NCBI RefSeq assembly: GCF_921293095.1
Contig: NC_060251.1
Coordinates: 65,923,585-65,987,584 of the forward strand
Reading direction: 5' to 3'
DNA: 64,000 bases
Source of the DNA: Ischnura elegans
Taxonomy: Eukaryota > Arthropoda > Insecta > Odonata > Coenagrionidae
The notes under the pieces are model-generated. The model did not search any database. It saw only the letters and a list, made by a program, of their open reading frames with translations, and was not told where the DNA came from. The translations under genes were made by a program, and so were the position numbers. Shown one piece after another: positions 33,083 through 43,990 of the stretch (position 1 is the first letter of the stretch; every line of letters begins with the position of its first letter).

Positions 33083-33545
33083 ATTTAATTGAATAATTAA
33101 AAATTTGCTCCTTGCTGCTGTGTCCGTTTTCTACTAATGTGCTGCCCAAATAGTTGAATTGCTCTACCTGCTCAGGTTTTTCTCCATCTACTTTTATCTT
33201 GAGTCTCACATTCCTCGCTCGCGATGCTTTACAAAACCGCATTACCTTAGTCTTTTTGTGATTAATCCCCATCCCATTCTCCTCGCCATGCTAGTCTAAC
33301 GCATCCACTAGAGCCTGCAGTCCCCTCCCTGACTAGCTAATCAGCACCTGACTAATGATCAGATGCTGATCAGGTCCTGATCAATGATCAGTGATCATCC
33401 GCGAACCTTACCGATTTAAACATAATTCCTCCCACTTTCACTCCAGCTTTCAACTCGTCCCACGCTTCCCTTACAATCTCCTCAGTGTGTACATTAAAAA
33501 GCAGCGGCGATAGAGGACAACCTTGCCTCACATAGCAAGAACGTA
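33083..33545 (-). pseudogene. LINE family 2 RT fragment
   Basis: The minus strand reads RQGCPLSPLLFNVHTEEIV, REAWDELKAGVKVGG and VRFADD (catalytic FADD). After a local TGATCA-rich expansion it continues as INHKKTKVMRF and EQVEQFNYLGSTL. It is frameshifted at the expansion and truncated at both ends. The same family is at 34815-35470 and 49140-50005. Confidence 0.75.
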
Positions 33546-33548
33546 GAA

Positions 33549-33672
33549 GGAAGACCCCGAATGAAATATATGGAATAAATAAAGAAGGATGTGGAAGAAA
33601 AGAAATACTTAGTTGTGAAAAGATTAGCTGATAGGAGAATTGAGTGGAGAGCTGCGTCAATCCAATATTAGG
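33549..33672 (+). pseudogene. LINE family 1, C-terminal tip
   Basis: The plus strand reads GRPRMKYME, a stop, then IKKDVEEKKYLVVKRLADRR and EWRAAS, homologous to the end of the family-1 copy at 9.6 kb. It abuts the family-2 fragment. Confidence 0.65.
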
Positions 33673-34814
33673 ATTTTTGAGTACTGATTATGAACAGTTA
33701 CTTATCATTCACAGGATTCAGTGGTCAATAATTGATGCCTTTTTTGTGGATATGCTCATTTATTTCGTTGCGATTAGCGTAGGTGATTGGAAATAATCAC
33801 TTTCTCTTTCATTTTGCCTATACTTCCCCATCCCTTCAACCTGCTTCTGCGGACCTTAATCCTCTGCCTTCCCATTTGCCCCACACCACCTTCCCCCCTC
33901 CCCTCCCTCCCCTTTACCCCCTCCCACCAATTTCCTCCCTTTGAGGTTAGCCGCCGCCGCCGCCGTCGGTCGGATCGGTGAAAAAGGGTTTCGCCCGCCG
34001 GCCATGTTTTTTTCGTCACTCTCCCTCCATCCTCCCCGCCCCCGTGGGGTTGGGCGGCCGAATTTCGCGCTGCATTTGTTCGCATCAAAGAGGAACGACG
34101 TAATGAGACCGTTTAGTGTTCGTCAAACGGAAGGCGGCGTGCGTGCATCGATGCAACTGCGTGCAGGCACTGTCTTTTTCAATTCACTCTCTTTTTTACT
34201 CCTCGTATTTTTTTTCATGACGGGTCTCCCTTTATGCGTGTCAATAAATATCATGTGCACCAAATGAATTGCAGCTCACTTTGCACCGTTATCCATTGTA
34301 ATAGCCACTTATCCGATTCAGCGTAGGGAATTTGAAGACCCTGTGCAGAATCAGGCAGGGTATCAGGACATCGGGAGAAGTGCAACTTGTCCACAGGTGT
34401 GAATCTCGCCTGAAGCCTTGAAATGCAGTATTAGCTATTTTTTTCAATATGGAAAGACATCCTCATTTACAAAAATGTTCTTTATTTTGGGAAGAAACTG
34501 TGTACTGTGGTGCCCCAAATGGAAACATGCCTGTCACATGAACTGCCGAAATTCACGCCAAAAATATTTGGAGATTAATTCATATACGGATATTTCTATG
34601 ATACTTAAAACTGCACATAATATACTACAACCCAAAAAATCTTCGAGTATGTGAGTTTTATATTTAATTCATCGAGGTTTACAGGTGATCAGGCAATAAT
34701 TAGCCAGTCTATGTCAGATACATCAATTAAACGACAAAAGGAATTGACACAGTAATGACACAAATTATAAGATTTTTGACGCATGATGATCACGGAATTC
34801 GAGACGAACCATTA
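33673..34814. other. No supported gene
   Basis: A GC- and C-rich stretch (33830-34140) includes a CCG microsatellite at about 33950. The rest is AT-rich. No gene recognised. Confidence 0.45.
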
Positions 34815-35470
34815 AATTGGACAGTCAAGAACTTGAACAGGTTGAGCAATTTAAATATTTTGGCACCATATTCGAGGGTAACGGACGCAACAGTGTAGAT
34901 ATCAGGGATAGAATAGCTGGAGCAAAGGAGGAGCTATGGATGAATAGACTGGCGAGAGGATCGTTGAGTGAAACTGGGATAAAAGATAATAATAATAATA
35001 AAAATAAAAATAATAATAATTCGTCTTTATTGGGCGAGAATGGGACTAGAAAGTCCCATCTTCCATCTAACCTTCGTCATACATTAAACTTTTGCAGTTA
35101 AATGCATTGTCAAGATGTTCATGAAATCACATGCAGAGAAATTAAATAAAGAGAAATAGAAGTACGCTTTCCAAACAACAAAAAATTATAAGTTAACAAA
35201 GTTACCATTTACCAAGTGTAAAAAGATGTGAGCAAACGTGGGAAAGATAGGGAAGCGTCTGATTCGAAACGTTATATTTTATGGTGTAGTAACATGGACG
35301 CTGAGGGAGGATATAGAGATAGGACGTGGACGTCGGATGCATGGCTGTGGAGGAGAATGGAGAAGATGAGACAGTGAGGAAAAGGAATTAGGATGTGTTA
35401 GATATAACGAGCGAGGAGAGAAAACTTTATGAGAAGATGAGAAAAAGACAAAAATTGTGAATTTAGATAT
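34815..35470 (+). pseudogene. LINE family 2 fragment with LINE tail inserted
   Basis: The plus strand reads LEQVEQFKYFGTIFEGNGRN, then IRDRIAGAKEELW and RLARGSLSET, then resumes at about 35250 as GKRLIRNV, YGVVTWTLRED and MHGCGGEWRR in shifted frames. These are the segments that follow FADD in family 2. The gap, 34985-35226, is a separate insertion. Confidence 0.7.
34985..35226 (-). mobile_element. LINE 3' tail with AAT repeat, minus
   Basis: Starts with an (AAT)n run. On the minus strand the end reads GCCCAATAAAGACGAATTATT, a polyadenylation signal followed by the repeat tail typical of LINE 3' ends. It splits the family-2 fragment. Confidence 0.5.
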
Positions 35471-37487
35471 AAATTTTAATTATGGACAGTAATGTGACCT
35501 GTAAGTACGTATTTTCGAGTCTAAGTCTTAAAAATTTGACCTTGATTATCGTAAACACTCTTTCAATATTTTGGGAAAAATATAATTTATTGCACTCATG
35601 GCCTTGAAAGGCATTTATTCTTATGGTAGTTGAATACCTTGAGTGAATTCTGCTCGGAAAAAAACATTGAATTCAGGAAGGGAAACAAGTTTTTTTGCCT
35701 CAAAAGCGTATGTAGGGTATCGCTTCCATCTTACATATTTCGTAGGTACCATTAAAAGTGCATGTGCACTGCATTCTCGGTTGGAAACGTCAGCCGTTTA
35801 GATTCCTCACCATGTTGGGGACCCTCGAAGTGTTCATTAAAAATCAATGCTTTTATTTTTTTCGTTTTTGGATTGATGACCTGTATTATGTGGAGAGCTT
35901 ATTGATGCATTGATAAGCTGTACCTTTTATGCTGATAATTTTCTCTCTTTGCTGCATCGAAGTAAAGACATTTTTAGGTAAGAACGGTAACTAGATCTCT
36001 ATAGCATATGCATGTGATGAATTAGCTGTATTTGTACCTTTTGAATCTACTATGAATGCTTCCCTTGTAAATTAATATAACCGTTTGAGGTGATGTTCTT
36101 CTCTGATCGCATATTGGGTAGAATAAATAATTTTAGTTTGCCGAAACCGTATAGAAGGATACATCATCTCGTACCCTGAAGTATACCAAACATTTCCATG
36201 ACAATTCTAGGTCGAGGCCCAGAAATTCTCAAGTCTCTGCTACGATTACACGAATTATGTTTGTAGCCGTTTAAGACTCTAAGGTTACATGCTAAGATTT
36301 TTGAGCAATTAGGAACAGCTTCCTTTCAAATTGACTCGCAGAGCATCTAAGAGCTGTACTAGGTATCCGTGGCGCCGAATCCATAGGGCCTGAGGGCTCC
36401 CTCCAAATTCGTTATGGGTGTGAGGAAAAATGTGTCAGGCTTGTCGATTTTCCGCGGAGTGTCCAGATATCGAGATTCGAGTGATCAGGGTTCTAATAAT
36501 CATCATATGACCCCTCTAAAATGCTTAAAAAACTAAAATCTCACTACTTACAAAATTTCCTGGGGAAAGATCCCCGGTTTGGTCTCCCCCAATATTTTTT
36601 GTAAGTCGCCATTCCTACTAGGTATATTTCGTAGTCCGACACATGATGTAATGTGGGAGAAATACGAGTATTTTTTCTGAACGAATAGAATCGTTTTTCC
36701 TGCAGTCAGTAAAGGACTTAATTAAATGGTAGATTATGCTAGGAGTAGTAGGTAGTAAATTCCATCACTAAAATTTGTGGTGTTCTCAAACGTACTGCTG
36801 GCAGATATTCTTACTCCTTCTGCTAAAATCCTATCGCGGTGGCTTGTGGGGCAGCATGCAGATGTATATTGCGAAGAGGAAGGCGGGGCGAATTTGAGCC
36901 CAAGGATTTGAAGCTCGTCTTCGCTTTGCTAACCCGAGGGTCCATTGATTCCCATTCCGTGATGAACATTGACTGCCCATCACGCTTTTGGCATTCGATC
37001 GATTTCATTTTGCGAGGAAAATTATTTTTTGACGCTTCGAAATATTCTGCGTGTGTATTACCGAGTGTGCACTGCGTACATGCGCATGTGCACCGTAGGC
37101 ATAGCATAGCGGTCTTTTGAGGCATGGCTGTCCATTTTGATAACGAGGACAATTCACGCGCCCATCACCCCTCCCCCCCCCCAAGGGGGGTCCTCTGCGG
37201 CGGCTTCTCCCGTCGGGGTCCGTCGCGTGGACGGCGGATGATGGGCCTGAGGCGGCAACAGCCGACGCGAGGCCCGCCTCCTCCCGAATGCGTTCACGCG
37301 ATCACGGGTGCACAGGGAGAGAGGGCGCGCATTGTAAGGTTTCCTAGCTGCCAATCAACTCCATCCGTGCCGAGGAAGGAGCCCAAATTGGCGCGGCCTT
37401 CCAACCATAGTGGCTGGGCTACCGCTGCGCCAGCATCCGTCTACTGCCGGGAGTTGCGACCTTAAGGATATTTCCATCATAAAATTT
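35471..37487. other. No supported gene
   Basis: AT-rich except for a GC-rich patch at 37140-37460 with chance ORFs on both strands. Nothing recognised. Confidence 0.45.
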
Positions 37488-37610
37488 AAACTACAAATGC
37501 TATTTTCTAATGGTAATGGTATTTGTAGTTTATATTTCATCATGGATATATCGAATTTCCACCATGTCAAGACTGAAACGATTTCATAAATCGAGGATGT
37601 GATTCCGAGG
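37488..37610. repeat. Hairpin plus conserved flank, copy 1
   Basis: AAACTACAAAT (37488-37498) and its perfect inverse ATTTGTAGTTT (37521-37531) are followed by TATATTTCATCATGGATATA and ACCATGTCAAGACTGAAACG. The flank recurs at about 43918-43985. Confidence 0.5.
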
Positions 37611-37849
37611 GATGAGGTGCATCTAATTTTGACGAAAATTCCAAAAATTGCTCCTTCAATGAACCTCATTGACTGATATAGGTATTTTTCGGTATATTCT
37701 GGACATTGCATATAAAATTCAGCATTTTGAACATATTCACTCGGCGATGCTTTTGGTAACCTTTGGAAATATGTTGTTTTATGTTAGAGCATTTTTCCCG
37801 TTTTGACAAAAAAAATTGATATAATGTTCGTGGTATGTGGTGGAGGCGA
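37611..37849. other. No supported gene
   Basis: AT-rich, nothing seen. Confidence 0.3.
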
Positions 37850-38075
37850 CCGACAGCTGAGGTCATTTTCTCCATGAGGAAGGGTATGGAGAGAAACCCG
37901 GCGTGTCGGCATTAGCCTTCTATGAACGATAGGTGCCAATGGGGACCACGGCATAACGTCCCATCCGACGGACGGAGTGTTGCGGTTGAAATGTCCTCCA
38001 CACAACATTCGAGCAGGGATCCGGCAGTCTCTAAAAATTCTCCGTCACTGCCGGTATTTGAACCCGAGCCCAAGG
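37850..38075 (-). mobile_element. SINE family b, copy
   Basis: Shares CGTCCCATCCGACGGACGGA, CAAGCAGGGATC-like and CCGGNATTTGAACC with 55235-55442. The minus strand carries the B-box-like GGTTCAAATACC and the conserved central GTCGGATGGGACGTT block. The 5' head is lost. Confidence 0.65.
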
Positions 38076-39404
38076 GGTGCCTCAAGAATCACGATTAAAA
38101 ATTAAACTTAGGCTGGTGACTAGACATGTTTTTCAGTTATTATTTAATCAATGCAATAATTGAAGTCAAATCATTTTTGCTGTATATGAATGGCTATAAG
38201 GTCGACTCATATAGTTGGTAATACGTGTTAAATGAAAAATATAAGGATTAAATTCTTTAACAACATTGCTCATAACCTCGATGGATGTAATCTGTGATGG
38301 TGTTAGAAGTATACAAGATCGAGTGCTCGACCGAAGATTGGGTGTCCTTTGATGCAGCACAGTTGTAAATAACCTATATATCTATCGTTATTGCTGTGAC
38401 GTTGCCTTTCATACTCGTCACGATACTAGCTTCTGACTGCAAGTGATCGTTCGCTAAATACTTTATTTTTTCGTGCTACAATATAAATTGTTTATGATGG
38501 CATCGAATTTAGGCAATGAGTAGCAAAACAAGTTTAATCCTAAACCTGTTCCGATGGAAAAAAATAAATGCTCATCCGCCACTCTGTCTATCGCAGTCGT
38601 CAAAATCATCTTCAGTTCATGTAAATTATTCATGCACTTGTCGTGCGCGCTGAATGTTATACTACGGCGACTTTCGTGCTATTTCACTGGTACCGCTTTC
38701 ATAGTAGTGCTTAATCTTTTAAGGCAGCTCCAATCATACTATAATATGACCTTATTTTATACCTATGCTATAAGAGTCAAGTTGCATGCGGAACTACTTT
38801 TATGCTCTTCCCGAGCGAGTTCCACCAGTCTTCTGCCCCTGCTAAATTTTAGATGCCGCGGAGGAAAGAACCATCGTGGCGCCATTGAAATCACCTTTAT
38901 AGCGGTGCCGTGAAATAATGCTTTCCAATCGATTGGCTTGGTCTTCCGGGGTTCTCTCCCTAACTGTAGATACTCTTAAAAAATAGTGTATCTTTAAAAA
39001 TAGCAGCAGAAATTGCAGCCTATTACCTATTTAGAATCGTTCGAGAAACATAAACGCGGTCTTAAAATGAATTGGTGCAAAAAAATGAACTGTGGTTTGG
39101 GGACTATCCTTTGGTGAATATGAATGGTTTTGTGTGTACAAGAACTCCATGCAACATTTTATTATTGGTTATTTCAGCCAAGTACTTTACATTTTTTTTT
39201 TAATCTCTGACGCTCTCTAGTCAAACACTTCAAATGTTGCCGAGAAAAAGTCCGTCTAGTTTTACTCCAAACCGTTCATTTCACCACATATTTTTATATC
39301 AAGGATGGTTTATCTAGCCAATCACAATTACTGCCACATCCTTTTTCTGCACACTCTCCTTCGTATAGGTATCTACGTCTGAATTTAAAAATCGATTTTT
39401 ATTT
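38076..39404. other. No supported gene
   Basis: AT-rich. A 119-codon plus ORF at 38554 has no recognisable domain. Confidence 0.4.
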
Positions 39405-39443
39405 AACAGAGTATCTATTTTTTATAAAAATAGATACTCTGTT
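39405..39443. repeat. Perfect short palindrome
   Basis: AACAGAGTATCTATTTTT and its inverse AAAAATAGATACTCTGTT flank a central TA(T) of about 3 nt. It can extrude as a cruciform. Confidence 0.75.
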
Positions 39444-39770
39444 AGTATAGTAAGTATAGTTAGTTAACTAAGTTAGTAAAGTATAACCTTTGAGTCCGTT
39501 TTACCTATCACAATGAAAGTTGTAAAATAGTTTTTTTTTCCAGAATGTTTTTTATGATCTAATTTGCTTAGCTATTATATCGTATTTTTTACCGTCCAGC
39601 CTCGCTTTACTTTCTTCTCAATGGACTAAGTATTTTGGCTCTAGGGAGATTGACGATACCATTGTCATCTAAAACTTCTCCTATGGCTGCGTTGCTGCTA
39701 GTTCAGAGGATGCATTTTCCCTTCTTGACCCGTATTTCTTTTTGACCTATTTATCGCTTACTTTTTATGT
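39444..39770. other. Spacer between two palindromes
   Basis: AT-rich, no gene. The left edge carries a short TAGTA-rich repeat. Confidence 0.3.
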
Positions 39771-39814
39771 TTATCTATTGTCATGAAATATGAATATTTC
39801 ATGACAATAGATAA
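39771..39814. repeat. Perfect 21-bp-arm palindrome
   Basis: TTATCTATTGTCATGAAATAT, GA, then the exact inverse of the 21-nt arm. No mismatch. Confidence 0.85.
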
Positions 39815-40304
39815 TGAAAAAATGTGAATGAAAAAATCTTTACAATGTTTTCCTGTTTTTCAAATGTGAAAATAACTGGTCCGTATTTTTTCTTAAGCAG
39901 AATGTTTATATTTGAGGTACGAAAAAATTTTGAAATGGCCTAGTTGCCCAAAAAATTTCAATATGATGACATACGTCGTAATCGAGTGATTTGTCCTGAA
40001 AATACAAAATACTACCGGTCGATAGGAAGAGTATACGTCCTCTTAAATATAACGAGGTTGTTAACTCCTATCTGTAACCGGGATTCATTCAAATAATGTT
40101 GTGGATAGAAAGGACATAAATCTTCATCATTGGGTCTTGGGCACATTATTTTAAAATAAAACAAGAGAAACTTGATAAATTTGCGTAATGTGGTCACGTT
40201 ATTAGACGTGCGGTCCATTAAATAGTTCTGGGAGAATCACTCATAGAGAAAGGGAATTGCTATATGCAATTAGAACAACAGGAAACCACGCGAGGCCTGT
40301 GTCC
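39815..40304. other. No supported gene
   Basis: AT-rich, nothing recognised. Confidence 0.35.
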
Positions 40305-40515
40305 GAGGTCGGGGAGTAGCTCAGAAGCGGTGTCCTGCTCGCTATGATCTCGTGAAGTCATCAACTTATCTGTTTTAGGGTCAAGACCGTCGATTTTTAT
40401 CTATGGATAGGTCAGGGAGTTAGCAACGATTAGAAAAACGGGAATAGATGATTATCTTTATTTTCAAACTATCAAAATCGAAAAAAGAATTTTGAACGAG
40501 CCCATGATTTACGTT
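40305..40515 (+). mobile_element. SINE family c, copy 1
   Basis: The tRNA-like start GGGGAGTAGCTCAGAAGCGG (A box) and GGGTCAAGACCG (B-box-like) are followed by a body shared with 55553-55765 (GTCATCAACTTATC, CATCAAAATC.A.AAAA, TGAACGAG.CCA). About 210 bp. Confidence 0.65.
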
Positions 40516-41497
40516 GCGGAATTGACAAACGCATTATATTGCGCGTACTTTACATAGAAACTGTCCCATGGCCTAGTTAATCCAGCCCACACCACTTGCA
40601 CCTATCCACAAATCCCTCTTTTCCGCCCTGGGCTATCGCCTTCTCCTCTCTCTTGGTCTTCTCTGCTCACAAAAAAGGCAACAATCCACTTCGTTCCCTC
40701 AAACGAGAGGAAATTGAAAACAAAAGACTCGACGATCGTCACATCACGAATGATACCCGCAGCTCAATCATTGCGGGCCGTCAAAGCGACCTCGCGGCGC
40801 ACGTCATAGACGCCACCACCACAACGTCGTCGTAATTGTCCCCATATCCTGATCCCTTCAATATTATATGGGAAAGGAGGAGAGAGGGGTCGGGAAGGTT
40901 TGATCAGTGGAAAGCCGCCCATACCGCAGTTCTCACCACCGCCGGAAGACCTCGTCCACCTTTCGTGACGGAGGAGGTGCCATTTTAAGATGGCGTGTCG
41001 CGTCACATTGGCTACCACCACCCCTTCATCCTAACCCTCTCACCCTCCTCCCTTCCGTCTAAATAGTTATCGTCTCGGTTCTCGGAATTTTTATCATTCC
41101 CTCGATCATTGACAATGAGGGACTTCACGCTCCATCTATCATCTGTTCTTGTTCATTTTATTGTTGCTTGATTTTTAGGATTCTCATATTAATTGAAAAA
41201 ATGTCCATGCCTTTTAGAGGACGCATCATTCTCACTCGACCAGTCTTTTTTAGAAGATAATTCTCGTGTTAACATTAAACTATCAACTTTAAATATTACG
41301 GATATTATTTGGCCAGCGTGCGTTGACCTTGGACAAATTTAGGCTCCTTGCACACACACCGACTTTGGATGGCCGGTAAAAACTTTGCCGATATTTTATT
41401 GGTGGAGCGCTGCTTGCGCACACGCCGGATTTCAACCGGTCAAACGATCACTTGAATAGCTGTCGTGTCGGTGGTCCACATTGGCAGTGGCCGGCTG
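40516..41497. other. No supported gene
   Basis: Includes a G/C-rich patch at 40790-41000. At 41340 a GGCTCCTTGCACACACACCG block resembles a transposon terminus, but no inverted partner was found. Confidence 0.4.
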
Positions 41498-41700
41498 CTA
41501 GCTGACTTGTAATCGGCAGTGGGTCGTGGTGTACCTACGTGTACAAGCTCCCATGTCCTCCAATTGTTCATTATTTAAGGATGACTTGGGGGAGTGGTTG
41601 ACATGGCGGAGGACAGAGGAGTATGGAGACAACTTGTTAGTGAGGCAAAAAATCGATTTGAATTTTAGTGGCCACAGGCTTTTATTGTGTTTATACATTT
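41498..41700. repeat. Repeat shared with 54.9 kb
   Basis: The minus-strand reading LWPLKFKSIFCLTNKLSPYS resembles the plus-strand reading MWPLRFKSFFGLANELPFHS at 54942-55045. The two loci are inverted copies of one unnamed repeat. The other strand (DDLGEWLTWRRTEEYGDN) may be the real coding strand. No family recognised. Confidence 0.45.
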
Positions 41701-43803
41701 GAAAATAAGTTTTAAATAGTACGCCTAAAAATACCGGTCAATCAGGGGAAATACGTCCTCATTATATTCCAGGTTGATTTTAAAACAACGCAATCTACGA
41801 ACGATGTTCAGTGAGGTATCATGCTGAATGTTGCGTTGCAAATCGGCCTTCTCACTTGCCGCGACGACGATCCTCAAATGTGACCGGCTTATATACCCAT
41901 GGATGGTCCATTGGTCCAGCTGCCGGTGAGTATACATACCACCTCTTCAGCGGCGACGATTATGACAATACAAGTGTGTAAGGGACCAGTGTAACCTTTC
42001 CAGTGTTAGTGAAGGAGAATTAGAAAGACAGGCTTCTAGTGAGCGCGTGCAAAAGCACTCTATAATTACGGAGACTAAACCTAACCGGCATTGGAAGCCG
42101 GGAACGGCCCTGATTGGCCCAAAACATGACATTTTCCTAAGTACAATATTTTTCAGGATTTTTCAGAATTATTTTATTTTTTTGGTGCATTAGTATGCAT
42201 TTTGTTCATTTTATATTATTTTTCATATATTTTTCTAATATTTTATCATTTATTTTGGGTTTCTTTTGAAAATTTTTATATAACATGCCATTCCAACTCT
42301 ACGCGTTCATATTACTTGTCTTCTCTGCACGCACGGATGCCGTAATGTGAAGTCACTCGTGAGCATGAAGGTGATCTCCGTGAAATCATTTCGACGCTCA
42401 TTTAGCCGTCCTTTCCATTCCCTTCCGAAAATATAGACAGATCAAAGGGAATGAATGCTTAATGAGCGCCTCTGGATGCAAAAAAATCGCCCCGCCCTAT
42501 CATTCCTTCCTCTCGTGGTTGGAGGCCACGCGAGAACGAAAAGCAAGGCTAAGTGACTCGGGGCGCGGCGTCGATTCCAGAAATCAAAGCCGTGAGGGGT
42601 GGATATCTAAATGATGGTGTTTAGCCTTGACGAAAATAAAACTGAAAAATATAAAATAACCTCCAGTCGTACCTGCCATTTTTCGCGGTTGTAAATCGCT
42701 CAACAGTTAGCGCTCATTACCGATTGTTATTATCACGATGCTCATTGAACACTGAGCCCAATTGCGTGCCTCTATGAACACTTTTTATGACCAACCGGAA
42801 AGGCCTTATTATTTCCTTCCTCTTTAGCCTCTGCGTGGTTTCTCTTCGACTCAACTTGCGTGGCTGAGTCGGACTGTGGCAAAGAGTTATTGGTTTGCTC
42901 GATATCTTCGCCTTAACTAAATTGACGCCCATTATCCTTTCCTATCCTTGTTTGCAAATGAAATTCGCGTGTAAAAAAGTGAGAGCATGAAAAACGAAAT
43001 TCGTTTCTTTTCTGACAAGGAATACTTATCGACCATTCTTCTAACATCGTTTCTTGTCGAATCAAGCTATGATCCTAGTTATTGATGATACGAAAGATTG
43101 ATCATGAATTGTCTTAAAATATTTGACGGAAAATAATGTTTATTTGTAGTTTATTCATTCCTATCTATGTACCTAGCCTTTATTTGTAGCTTTTTTCTGT
43201 TATTTACGTATCAAGGTACTTCTGCTATCAGGCGGTAAAATTTTAACTGAATTTTCTGAGGCAAAACCATTTAATTCTTGGGTTTACCAATTACTTACTT
43301 TTTTATTTACTCTTAAGGTAAACCGACTCACTATATTTTTTCACTGATGTAATTTTGTCTCTCCTCATTCAATATTTGACTTGATTGGAAAAATCAAGAC
43401 TCCATTCTGTAGGATTTTACGTAATCTATTCGCAATGAGGTGTTAAAATAAACATTTCTTTTTTTGCATTTAACCTATAGTTGATTAGTCCAGAGACGTC
43501 GACTTACTGGGAAACTTGATGGCATTGAAGTGAAGCGGTTTGCAACTGGTTAACCGAATTTTGAAGAAAATCACTCATTTTAATGGGTGGAGGGTTTTTA
43601 TATCTATTTAATTAGCTTTTTAACACAACATTTTGGAAATAACCCGCCAGCTCACTCAATTATAGCGGATAATTTTACGTCATTAATTTTGGATTTCCCT
43701 GGAATTTTGCGGTCACATTCTTTTTTTTTGCAAGGAAACGAAAAAGTAATTTAGCGCTCGAAGTCGATCCAAGATAAAATATAAAACAACAATAGTAATT
43801 TCC
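41701..43803. other. No supported gene
   Basis: Short ORFs only. GC-richer at 42300-42620. Nothing recognised. Confidence 0.4.
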
Positions 43804-43990
43804 ACACTTTAATACACAATTTCATTACCGACCATGGTTTCGTCACTTCGGAAATTCTAAAGATCTCATAAGAGTTTCAAAACCATGGTAGGAGGTGGAG
43901 TTGTGTATTAAGAGTGTTTTATATTTTATCATGGATATACGCATAGTGACCACGTCAGGCTTGAAATGATTTCATACAATTGATGTTGAT
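43804..43990. repeat. Inverted repeat plus conserved flank, copy 2
   Basis: Arms 43804-43846 and 43872-43917 are inverted with CACTNTTAATACACAA and ACCATGGTTT in common. Outward reading gives GTGACGAAACCATGG, similar to Penelope-like termini. The right flank TTTTATCATGGATATA...GAAATGATTTCATA matches 37.5 kb. Confidence 0.55.

Noticed and set aside
40305..40400. Possible functional tRNA gene
   Set aside because: The A box is good, but no cloverleaf with a matching acceptor stem can be drawn, and a second diverged copy at 55.5 kb shows that it is a SINE.
41340..41480. Transposon terminus GGCTCCTTGCACACACACCG
   Set aside because: It resembles known DNA-transposon ends, but I found no inverted partner within several kb, so no element could be bounded.
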